Source: an uncultured Bacillota bacterium (GTDB lineage: Bacteria > Bacillota > Clostridia > Tissierellales > Tepidimicrobiaceae). Taken from it: 10,390 nucleotides of DNA. The stretch lies in NCBI GenBank assembly GCA_937967955.1, contig CALBUB010000145.1, forward strand, positions 1-10,390, written 5' to 3'. The notes beneath the pieces were generated by a model that made no database searches, had not been told where the DNA came from, and was given only the letters and a program-made list of their open reading frames with translations. Below are positions 1 through 6,003 of the stretch, piece after piece. Each line of letters opens with the position of its first letter. Position 1 is the first letter of the stretch. Position numbers and translations under genes: made by a program.

Positions 1-2
1 AT

Positions 3-152
3 AGGATTACCGATTTTGTAGAATACGATCCAGCCAATGCAATAAAGTTTACCATCAACAGATTAAAACCCAGTGGTTCTCCAGGAGATTCAGATGTATT
101 TGGCAGCCAACAACATGCACCTTTATTAGATATAGAAATACCAGTAAACTAA
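3..152 (+). CDS. C-terminal end of a DUF4387-like protein (5' partial)
   Basis: The frame is open from the left edge to a TAA at 150-152 and gives 49 residues. Its tail contains SGSPGDSDVFGSQQHAPLL followed by a short hydrophobic end (DIEIPVN). From memory, this proline/glycine-rich segment followed by QQHAPL near the C-terminus is typical of DUF4387, a small protein of about 100 residues. That family is often encoded beside or fused to AtuA-type (acyclic terpene utilisation) proteins. The family call rests on this one motif and could not be searched. The start lies outside the window. A hairpin begins at the stop codon, so this gene probably ends a transcription unit. No biochemical function can be assigned. 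Confidence 0.55.
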   Translation, partial: RITDFVEYDPANAIKFTINRLKPSGSPGDSDVFGSQQHAPLLDIEIPVN

Positions 153-185
153 GCTATGCTAAATTTTAGCACAGCTTAGTTTATT
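146..185 (+). terminator. Rho-independent terminator overlapping the stop of the DUF4387-like gene
   Basis: The arm 146-155 (AAACTAAGCT) pairs perfectly with 173-182. After one A/C mismatch, 157-163 pairs with 165-171, giving a stem of about 17 pairs with a very short loop. The 3' side runs into TTTATTAAT, a weak T-tract. The hairpin includes the TAA stop codon and separates the upstream gene from the M20 gene. Confidence 0.65.
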
Positions 186-219
186 AATAATGTAATATAC
201 AATGTAGAATTGTAGCCAG

Positions 220-248
220 TTGTAAGGTATGACTAAAGCTGTTATAAT
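220..248 (+). promoter_or_regulatory. Sigma-A-type promoter of the M20 amidohydrolase gene
   Basis: TTGTAA (220-225) and a perfect TATAAT (243-248) are separated by exactly 17 nt. The expected transcription start near 255 gives a leader of about 45 nt before the Shine-Dalgarno site at 285-292. It lies just after the preceding terminator, so the M20 gene appears to be its own transcription unit. Confidence 0.7.
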
Positions 249-300
249 AAAACTAAATGGAAACATTAGTAAAAAGCAATAGATAAAAGGAGTATATTTT

Positions 301-1491
301 ATGAAGCAGAAAGAAGTTATAATAAACAAAATTGACAGTATAGAAGAGGAATTGATAGCTTTAAGCAATAAAATCCATAGTAATCCTGAATTAGCCTTTA
401 AGGAATATAAGGCGATGGAAAATATAACAGCCCTTCTAAAAAGGCATGGTTTCATAATAGAAAAGGGAATAGGGGATTTGGAAACAGCCTTTAGAGCTGA
501 GTATGCAGGAAAAGGTGAAGGGCCTACCGTAGCTTTTATAGCAGAATACGATGCTTTACCTGAAATAGGCCATGGCTGTGGCCATAATCTAATAGCTACT
601 ATGGCTGTAGGAGCAGCTATAGGTTTAAAGGAAGTGGCAGAGCATATAGATGGTAATATTGTAGTATTAGGTACTCCAGGGGAAGAAGGTGGTGGGGGAA
701 AAATCATAATGCTAGAAAAGGGATGCTTTGATGATATAGATTATGTATTAATGATGCATCCCTGTGTAAACAATTTAATTTTAAGAGGAGGTTTAGCAGC
801 TAGAAATATTAAGATAGAATACTTCGGCAAAGCAGTCCATTCCTCCTTTCCAGAAGGGGGAATCAATGCTTTACAAGCTGTTATACAGACCTTTAATATT
901 ATAGATCAATTTAGGCCTTTATTTCCTCTAAAAACCAATATAAACGGCATTATAACCAAAGGAGGAAAAGCAGCAAATATTATACCAGACTATGCTTCTT
1001 GTGAGTTTTCAGTTAGGGCTGAAACAGTTAAAGATCTAAATGTGGTTGTAGGATATATGGAGCATATAGTAGAAACTGTTGATAAGTTAATAGGTACTAA
1101 ATCCCATATAGAAAAGGGTTTAATGTATGCAGAAAGGTATCCAAATAGGCAGATAGATGAAAGATTAAAGGAAAATATAGCCTTATTTGGGGTTGATATG
1201 GAGTATCCTGATCCAGCTATGAAATATGGTTCATCAGATATAGGAAATGTAAGCCTTAAAATACCAACTATCCACTCATATATAAAAATAGCCGATAAAG
1301 GAGTTAATATCCATTCTATAGATTTTACAAAGGCTGCTAACAGTCCTAGAGCTCACAAGCAGATGATTAAAGCTGCAAAGGCAATGGCTTTGACTGGCTA
1401 TGATATACTTACAGATGAAAAATTAAGAAGGGACATATACGAGGAATTCAGCCGTACAGTCCCTAAATATACTCAAGAAGAACTAAAGTAG
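301..1491 (+). CDS. M20-family metal-dependent amidohydrolase/dipeptidase
   Basis: The 396-residue protein is full length for the M20D/AbgB/PM20D2-like amidohydrolases, which hydrolyse amide bonds of dipeptides or N-acyl amino acids with two metal ions. Visible hallmarks are AEYDALPEIGHGCGH (81-95) with metal-ligand Cys93 and His95, the catalytic/ligand pair Glu128-Glu129 in GTPGEEGGGGK, and His153 in MMHP. The lid/dimerisation domain segment KAVHSSFPEGGINAL follows around 177-191, and GSSDIGNVS (310-318) and His338 near the end complete the site. There is no signal peptide, so it is probably cytoplasmic. The ATG follows AAAAGGAG (285-292) with 8 nt spacing. It ends 10 nt from the convergent pssA, with no terminator between them. 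The substrate is unknown: p-aminobenzoyl-glutamate, beta-alanyl dipeptides and N-acyl amino acids are all possible for the family. The neighbouring DUF4387-like gene may hint at a catabolic locus, but that is weak. Confidence 0.88.
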   Translation: MKQKEVIINKIDSIEEELIALSNKIHSNPELAFKEYKAMENITALLKRHGFIIEKGIGDLETAFRAEYAGKGEGPTVAFIAEYDALPEIGHGCGHNLIATMAVGAAIGLKEVAEHIDGNIVVLGTPGEEGGGGKIIMLEKGCFDDIDYVLMMHPCVNNLILRGGLAARNIKIEYFGKAVHSSFPEGGINALQAVIQTFNIIDQFRPLFPLKTNINGIITKGGKAANIIPDYASCEFSVRAETVKDLNVVVGYMEHIVETVDKLIGTKSHIEKGLMYAERYPNRQIDERLKENIALFGVDMEYPDPAMKYGSSDIGNVSLKIPTIHSYIKIADKGVNIHSIDFTKAANSPRAHKQMIKAAKAMALTGYDILTDEKLRRDIYEEFSRTVPKYTQEELK

Positions 1492-1501
1492 GCTTAGAAT
1501 A

Positions 1502-2086
1502 TTAAAGCTCCTTTATTATAGAAGGTTTCTTTATTTTAAATTTGCTTATCATCAATAGGGATAGGGCAAGCATGATTACTATGTTTTCAATATTTATAAT
1601 ACTTTTATCAATAAAAGCCAATCTGTAATTAATATCTAGTAGGTGCTTACCTCCCATAACCATACCTGCTATGGTTATGGGTAGCCCTACTATATAGCCT
1701 TTAGGGTTTACAACATTGAATCTAGCCAATCTAAATACACTACCACCAATAAAGAACAAGGATATTAAAATTTCACCTATACCCAAGATACCTCCATTTA
1801 TACTCCACCATACTGTAACAGGGGCTATTCCAAAGGAAACCAAGTCACAAAGAGAATCTAGTTCTTTGCCAAATATGGTAGTAGCTCCTGTCTTCCTTGC
1901 AATCAAGCCATCCAACTTATCCATAATTCCTGCCATTAGAATCAATATGGAAGCAATTTTTATATTGGTAGGACTGTGGTTAATGCTAATTAAAAGGGCT
2001 ACAGTTCCTAAGGACATATTTAAATAGGAGATTATACAAGGAATCACATGGGCTTTTGATGCTTTATCTCGCTTTAATTCCAACAC
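1502..2086 (-). CDS. pssA: CDP-diacylglycerol--serine O-phosphatidyltransferase (phosphatidylserine synthase)
   Basis: A small polytopic membrane protein of 194 residues from the chosen start. It carries a complete CDP-alcohol phosphatidyltransferase signature: D56xxD59G60xxA63R64, eight residues, G73xxxD77xxxD81 (DKLDGLIAR...GKELDSLCD). This family transfers a phosphatidyl group from CDP-diacylglycerol to an alcohol. The length, the SLCDLVSFGIAP segment and the later FRLARFNV segment point to serine as acceptor (PssA type II). About six membrane segments are visible. A GTG at 2095 is also in frame, but it sits inside the likely Shine-Dalgarno AGGTGA (2092-2097). The GTG at 2086 is 5 nt downstream of that site and is preferred; TTG at 2083 is an alternative. 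The 5' end overlaps the upstream flippase-like gene by about 23 nt, which suggests translational coupling. It is the last gene of the feo operon. No phosphatidylserine decarboxylase gene is in the window, so the fate of the product is open. Confidence 0.88.
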   Translation of the reverse strand: MLELKRDKASKAHVIPCIISYLNMSLGTVALLISINHSPTNIKIASILILMAGIMDKLDGLIARKTGATTIFGKELDSLCDLVSFGIAPVTVWWSINGGILGIGEILISLFFIGGSVFRLARFNVVNPKGYIVGLPITIAGMVMGGKHLLDINYRLAFIDKSIINIENIVIMLALSLLMISKFKIKKPSIIKEL

Positions 2087-3080
2087 TTTTCTCACCTTTT
2101 TTCAAAAATAAAATTATATTATTTAATAATAGAATAATGAAGCTAATTAGGAATTCAAACCAAAAAGTCACAAACCTAAATACAAAAGATATAGAGAGTC
2201 CTATCTCTATTGGTACACCTTTAATGGCTAGCAGAAGTAACATGGAGCCTTCAAAGCTGCCTATACTACCTGGAAGTAAGGGTAGCATTCCTATTATATA
2301 GGAAAGGAATGTGATGGCTGCTATGGAGATATAATCTATCTCCACAGCAAAGCCTTTCATGACAAACAGAAGTTTAAAAGCATAGAACAGCCAAATAAAT
2401 ATGGCAAGCAATAATTGGAGGGTGAATTTTTTCTTGTCCTTTAACAAACCCTTTATAATAGTGCTGTAATCTAGTAGAGTTTTTTCTACCTTATCCATAA
2501 ACTTATATTTGCCTAATGCTTTATTTAGCATTTTTATCATCATATTTGGTTTGAAGGAAAAGATTATCAAAATAGCTAAAACTATAGCAAATATCCCAAT
2601 TACCAGGGAAAAAATATATAAATAGCTTCTATATTGTTTGCCCATAGAAAAACTAAAGCAAATTAAGCTAAATAAAGTTAATAATAGGAAGCTAAATAGG
2701 CTTATAGTTTTTTGTAGTCCTATTATTATAGTGGCATCTCCCAACTCTATATTTAACCTCTTTTTCAACTCATATACTCTGGCTAGTTCTCCTCCAGTTT
2801 TCACCCCTGGAGTAATTGCATCTACTATGTTTCCCTTTACATTTACCATTAAAACATCTAGGAAGGCTACATCCTTTTTTACCCTTAAGGCCATGGCTCG
2901 CCATTGGATAGAAAGAAGCAATAGGGTAATACACTGGAATAGAAGAAGTAGTATCATTATTTTAGGAGATATAGAACTAATATGAAACCATACTTCTTTC
3001 CAGTTGGTATTTATAATAATATAACCTATGGCTAAAGCTCCTAGGATATAGAGAAGGCCTTTTATTAATTTGTTCTTCAT
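2064..3080 (-). CDS. Flippase-like membrane protein (LPG synthase transmembrane / UPF0104 family)
   Basis: 338 residues, mostly hydrophobic, with about eight membrane segments (near 5-24, 40-60, 126-145, 153-175, 220-242, 250-270 and two between 280 and 328). Family marks are TPGVKTGGELARVYELKK (90-107), like the conserved P-x-x-x-x-GE-x-x-R element, and LPLLPGSIGSFEGS (266-279), like the conserved PGxxGxxE element. This is the membrane domain of MprF-type lysyl-phosphatidylglycerol synthases, without the C-terminal aminoacyl-transfer domain. Stand-alone members are regarded as lipid flippase-like or lipid-related integral membrane proteins, and few have a proven substrate. The ATG at 3080 follows a perfect AGGAGG (3087-3092) with 6 nt spacing, and that site overlaps the stop of the upstream gene. 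Its place just before pssA suggests a role in moving or exposing a phospholipid, which is inference. Confidence 0.8.
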   Translation of the reverse strand: MKNKLIKGLLYILGALAIGYIIINTNWKEVWFHISSISPKIMILLLLFQCITLLLLSIQWRAMALRVKKDVAFLDVLMVNVKGNIVDAITPGVKTGGELARVYELKKRLNIELGDATIIIGLQKTISLFSFLLLTLFSLICFSFSMGKQYRSYLYIFSLVIGIFAIVLAILIIFSFKPNMMIKMLNKALGKYKFMDKVEKTLLDYSTIIKGLLKDKKKFTLQLLLAIFIWLFYAFKLLFVMKGFAVEIDYISIAAITFLSYIIGMLPLLPGSIGSFEGSMLLLLAIKGVPIEIGLSISFVFRFVTFWFEFLISFIILLLNNIILFLKKGEKSVGIKAR

Positions 3081-3090
3081 GGAAAGCCTC

Positions 3091-3654
3091 CTAAATTTTT
3101 TCTAAGCATAATATTTCATCCATGGTATGGGTTTTAAGACCTTGAGAAATACTTTTAGTTCCTCTATTCTTTTCAATAAAATCATTTGTTATATTGGAAT
3201 AAAAGGGCCTTAAAACCTTTCTTGGCATGCGAACTATTATCCTACTTCCTTCCTTAGATTTTTCCCATATATTTTTCAATACCTTTTCTTTAGGGGTTAC
3301 TTGTAAGGCTACATGGATTACATCGTAAGGCTCAATATCCACTTCTTCACCTTTTCCTTTAATTACAGTAATATTTCCCTCTAAGCCCAATTTACATATT
3401 ACCTTCTTTGCACATTCTACTGCAGTCTTGTCCATATCTATAACGTGGATATGAGCCTTAGTTTGCTTAGCTAACTCTATTGCTGTACAGGGGATACAGC
3501 CTCCTCCAATACATAGTACTTTATCGTAGCTTTTTACATTGGCTAGCTTAATTTCATTTTTTACAATACTTCTATAGTATAGGCTGTATAGTTTAATTAG
3601 GGGCTTAAACTTAGAGAAAGTTTTTTCTATCCATTTAGTACAAGTACCTATCAT
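3091..3654 (-). CDS. SAM-dependent methyltransferase-fold protein, nicotianamine-synthase-like
   Basis: A soluble 187-residue protein with a class I SAM-binding core. The nucleotide loop is VLCIGGGCIPCTAIELAK (46-63). An acidic strand end follows, HVIDMDKTAVECAKK (70-84), in which Asp73 or Asp75 would bind the ribose. A DVIHVALQVTPKEKVL segment (111-126) follows, resembling motif IV. The GGGxxPxTAIxLA loop and the V-x-D-x-D pattern resemble nicotianamine synthase and its bacterial relatives (CntL type), which move the aminocarboxypropyl group of SAM rather than the methyl group. Those enzymes are usually about 270-320 residues, so this one is short and may be a plain methyltransferase. The N-terminus (1-35) is helical and basic, possibly a substrate cap. 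The ATG at 3654 follows AGGTGA with 6 nt spacing. It sits between feoB (10 nt upstream) and the flippase-like gene (10 nt downstream), so it should be expressed with iron uptake. Confidence 0.65.
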   Translation of the reverse strand: MIGTCTKWIEKTFSKFKPLIKLYSLYYRSIVKNEIKLANVKSYDKVLCIGGGCIPCTAIELAKQTKAHIHVIDMDKTAVECAKKVICKLGLEGNITVIKGKGEEVDIEPYDVIHVALQVTPKEKVLKNIWEKSKEGSRIIVRMPRKVLRPFYSNITNDFIEKNRGTKSISQGLKTHTMDEILCLEKI

Positions 3655-3664
3655 ATATATTCAC

Positions 3665-5425
3665 CTATCCTATAAGCCCCATAATGATACTTCCTATATA
3701 ATTAACTAAGCCTCCAAATACGAAAGCAGAGGTAGTAGTAATTAAGCCTACAAATAAGGCCCATTTTACTGAGAACTCTTTTGCAAGCACTCCAAACACT
3801 GATAAACAAGGTAGATAGAATAAGGCTACTATTGAGCCTACAGTTAATTGCAGGGTGTTTAGATTTAATTCTAGCAAGGGTAATACTGCCATCTCTCTCC
3901 TTATAATGCCTAATAATAAGGCTAGGCTAGCTTCTTTTGGCAGTCCTAACCAGCCTTCTACAAGGGGGGTAATAAGCTTACTAATGCCATTTAATAGACC
4001 AGTTTCCGCAATTATGGCTGCTATTATTATACCAATTAGCATAGGGCCTTCAGCATCTACCAGGAAGCTTTTCATTCTAAGCTTTAATTTCTTTTTAAAG
4101 GCGTCTTTATCGGGCAATAGTAAATTGGGTACTTCTAAAAGTAAAGGCTGGCTTTTACCAGGTATAATCTTATTTAGAAGGTTACCTACAGATAACATTG
4201 CAAATATAGATACTAGGTAGACAAATATTAAAGAAAATATAGACTTGTCACCTAATAAGGCGAAAAAGGCCCCACTTTGAGATGCACAGGGAATAGCAAA
4301 GGATACTAAGGCAGCTACCATAACCCTTTCCTTGTAGCTATTAGCAGCTCTAGTGCCTATAATGGCAGGAACAGCACAGCCATATCCCAACATCATGGGT
4401 ATGATGTTTCCACCCTGGATACCTATACGCCTTAAGACTCCATCGGCTAATACACCGATCCTAGGCAGATAACCACTGTCTTCTAAGAAAGAAAATACAA
4501 CATAAAATAAAAACACATAAGGTAATATGAGAGCAAAAGGCCATTCTATACCAATTACCAGAATACCGAATTCCCCAACCAATATATTTCTGACTATTCC
4601 AGCAGGTATGACTAAAGACACTATTTTAGCAAGTAAAGGCTGAATTACATCTCTAACTAAGGGTAAAAGGATTAGAGCTCTTAAAGCTTTTCCTCCACCT
4701 ACCACAATACCTAGGGAAAGTACAAGTACCAATAGGGCAATAGGTATTCCTGGCCAAGGTTGAATAGTCCAATTTTCTAATTTTTCAATAAAAGTAAGCT
4801 CTTCCTTTTCAATTTGAATTTGAACTTTGTTTACTATTTCTTTTATTTTGTCCCATCTTTCTTCATCTTCTAGTTTTGGTTCAGCTTCTTTTCTTTCTTT
4901 GGAAAGTTTAATAGCTGTAGTCATAAGCTTCCTAAGGCCTACATTCTTTATTGCTACTGTTGGAATTACAGGACTACCTAGCTCTTTAGCTAATTTGTCT
5001 ACATCAATTTTAATTCCTTGCCTTTCTGCCACATCTACTAAGTTAAGGCTATATACTATAGGTATAGGGTACTCCTTTAATCTAAAGGCTAAATCTAAAT
5101 TTCTTTCTAGATTAGTAGCATCTAATACGCAGATTATCACATCTGCTCCTTCTTCTAGTAAGGATATAGCTACCCTTTCTGCCTCTGATGTAGCTTCTAA
5201 TGAATAGGTACCTGGTACATCAATTATTACCCCTTGTCCACTGCCAAAGTTTACATCTCCTACTGTATAATCTACAGTAGTACCAGCGTAGTTAGAGCTA
5301 TCTACGTGAACTCCTGTTAACTTAGAGAAGATTACGCTTTTTCCCACATTAGGATTTCCCATAAGAAGTATTTTAATTTTGTTTGCATCAGATATTTCTT
5401 GTACGGCTACAGAATGACAACCCAA
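3665..5425 (-). CDS. feoB: FeoB-type ferrous iron transporter, divergent and short
   Basis: 586 residues: an N-terminal G domain followed by the Feo membrane domain, taking up divalent iron across the cytoplasmic membrane. G motifs are G1 GNPNVGKS (23-30), G2 Thr49/Thr50 in NYAGTTVD, G3 DVPG (69-72), and G4 NLVD (128-131). The helical linker covers about 170-225. Membrane hallmarks are FLEDSGYLPR (313-322), first gate GYGCAVPAI with Cys350, second gate IPCASQSGA with Cys380, GIIRREMAVLPLL (506-518) and YLPC (537-540). The second gate lacks the usual CxAR-type arginine and reads CASQS. The protein is also shorter than classical FeoB (about 670-770). Translation probably starts at TTG 5425, because GGAGG at 5436-5440 lies 10 nt upstream and no ATG is suitably placed. 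The first residues read MGCH, with a Cys-His pair. FeoA ends 2 nt upstream. Iron is the likely substrate given the Fur box; manganese or another divalent metal cannot be excluded. Confidence 0.9.
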   Translation of the reverse strand: MGCHSVAVQEISDANKIKILLMGNPNVGKSVIFSKLTGVHVDSSNYAGTTVDYTVGDVNFGSGQGVIIDVPGTYSLEATSEAERVAISLLEEGADVIICVLDATNLERNLDLAFRLKEYPIPIVYSLNLVDVAERQGIKIDVDKLAKELGSPVIPTVAIKNVGLRKLMTTAIKLSKERKEAEPKLEDEERWDKIKEIVNKVQIQIEKEELTFIEKLENWTIQPWPGIPIALLVLVLSLGIVVGGGKALRALILLPLVRDVIQPLLAKIVSLVIPAGIVRNILVGEFGILVIGIEWPFALILPYVFLFYVVFSFLEDSGYLPRIGVLADGVLRRIGIQGGNIIPMMLGYGCAVPAIIGTRAANSYKERVMVAALVSFAIPCASQSGAFFALLGDKSIFSLIFVYLVSIFAMLSVGNLLNKIIPGKSQPLLLEVPNLLLPDKDAFKKKLKLRMKSFLVDAEGPMLIGIIIAAIIAETGLLNGISKLITPLVEGWLGLPKEASLALLLGIIRREMAVLPLLELNLNTLQLTVGSIVALFYLPCLSVFGVLAKEFSVKWALFVGLITTTSAFVFGGLVNYIGSIIMGLIG

Positions 5426-5427
5426 CT

Positions 5428-5643
5428 TTAGGCAACCTCCTTAATTACAATCTCTTTTGCAACATCATAATCTATGGCTACACTCCTATTGCCAACTTTA
5501 ACTACTACTGGCCCCTTAAAGGGTTGTTTACTTTGGATTACAAGCTTTGCTCCCTTTCTAATACCAAGGACCTTTAATAGATGAGAATTTGGCAAATTTT
5601 CAACCATGTAAGCAGATAATTTTTGGCCATCTATTAGTGACAC
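5428..5643 (-). CDS. feoA: FeoA-domain ferrous iron transport accessory protein
   Basis: 71 residues, the normal size for stand-alone FeoA, an SH3-like cytoplasmic protein that supports FeoB. The FeoA pattern is visible: hydrophobic L-x-x-LGI-x-x-G (23-31), then VIQSKQPFKGPVVVKVGNRSVAID (35-58) with the PFKGP turn, and DVAKEIVI at the end. A longer frame is open to TTG 5688, but that extension runs through the Fur box and the Shine-Dalgarno site. GTG at 5643 lies 8 nt after GGGGAGG (5652-5658) and begins the FeoA domain, so it is taken as the start. It is the first gene of the five-gene operon and is separated from feoB by 2 nt, with the feoB Shine-Dalgarno inside its last codons. Confidence 0.88.
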   Translation of the reverse strand: MSLIDGQKLSAYMVENLPNSHLLKVLGIRKGAKLVIQSKQPFKGPVVVKVGNRSVAIDYDVAKEIVIKEVA

Positions 5644-5667
5644 ATATATCGCCTCCCCTATGCAGTT

Positions 5668-5687
5668 AATATTAATAATCATTATCA
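5668..5687 (-). promoter_or_regulatory. Fur box in the feo operon leader
   Basis: On the + strand 5668-5686 reads AATATTAATAATCATTATC and matches the classical 19-bp Fur consensus at 16 of 19 positions. In the 7-1-7 form, TGATAAT-N-ATTATCA, bases 5673-5687 differ at one informative position. An adjoining TTAATATTAA palindrome (5666-5675) could extend the site for a second dimer. The box lies about 12 nt downstream of the -10 element and so covers the transcription start region, the position expected for repression by iron-loaded Fur. Confidence 0.8.
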
Positions 5688-5698
5688 ATTACTTTTCA

Positions 5699-5726
5699 AT
5701 CATAGTATAGCATATTATTGTGTTAA
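5699..5726 (-). promoter_or_regulatory. Promoter of the feoA-feoB-pssA operon
   Basis: Reading the - strand, TTAACA (5726-5721) and TATGAT (5704-5699) each match the sigma-A consensus at five of six positions, with a 16-nt spacer. The predicted start is near 5692, just before the Fur box. No other promoter or terminator is obvious down to the end of pssA, so one transcript of about 4.2 kb is likely. Confidence 0.65.
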
Positions 5727-5844
5727 TTCCTACAATTTTTTTGCCTTATCTACAAAAAAGTTTTTTGCCTATTTAACTTTTTAACAATGGAAGAGCGTTG
5801 ATAAATATGGCTGGTTTGATAAAAAATTGTATATAAATGTTAAT

Positions 5845-5875
5845 GGAATATATTTTTTATTGAAGAATATATTCC
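5845..5875. repeat. Perfect 10-bp inverted repeat between the divergent promoters
   Basis: GGAATATATT (5845-5854) is repeated in inverted form at 5866-5875 with an 11-nt gap. No T-run follows on the + strand, so it is not a typical terminator. It lies about 85-115 nt upstream of the predicted start of the aldolase transcript and could be an operator. This is inference only. Confidence 0.5.
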
Positions 5876-5922
5876 CTTTATATGTGAAAAAAAATACATA
5901 CACCTATAAAGCTGTCTATCAA

Positions 5923-5951
5923 TTGGCATAATTTAGAAAAAATAAGATAAT
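5923..5951 (+). promoter_or_regulatory. Sigma-A-type promoter of the aldolase gene
   Basis: TTGGCA (5923-5928) and GATAAT (5946-5951) each match the consensus at five of six positions with a 17-nt spacer. The predicted start near 5958 gives a leader of about 45 nt before the ATG at 6004. The intact promoter shows that the broken aldolase gene may still be transcribed. Confidence 0.7.
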
Positions 5952-6003
5952 ATTAAAAAGGCCACAAGGCATGTCTATTTTATGTATAAAAGGGGGAAAT
6001 GTA

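Larger units (their letters stand above)
5644..6003. other. Divergent regulatory region between feoA and the aldolase gene
   Basis: About 360 nt without a gene, holding control elements for both flanks. Towards feoA there are the Shine-Dalgarno site, Fur box and promoter, plus two copies of TTTTTTGCCT (5737-5746 and 5761-5770) exactly 24 nt apart just upstream of the -35. Towards the aldolase there are a perfect 10-bp inverted repeat (5845-5854 with 5866-5875) and a strong promoter at 5923-5951. No convincing small ORF was seen. Confidence 0.7.

Noticed and set aside
159..707. Open frame on the - strand opposite the start of the M20 gene
   Set aside because: It is antisense to a clear M20 gene with promoter and ribosome site, has a proline/serine-rich composition typical of shadow frames, and covers the promoter and leader.
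3855..5207. Open frames on the + strand opposite feoB (3855-4220 and 4827-5207)
   Set aside because: Serine/leucine/isoleucine-rich shadows of the conserved FeoB frame, with no Shine-Dalgarno site or recognisable domain.
5644..5688. N-terminal extension of feoA from TTG 5688
   Set aside because: It would begin inside the Fur box and run through the GGGGAGG ribosome site. GTG 5643 is correctly spaced and gives a normal-length FeoA.
5644..5758. Metal or other riboswitch in the feo leader
   Set aside because: The leader from the predicted start (about 5692) to GTG 5643 is only about 50 nt, too short for a known riboswitch, and the Fur box explains the control.
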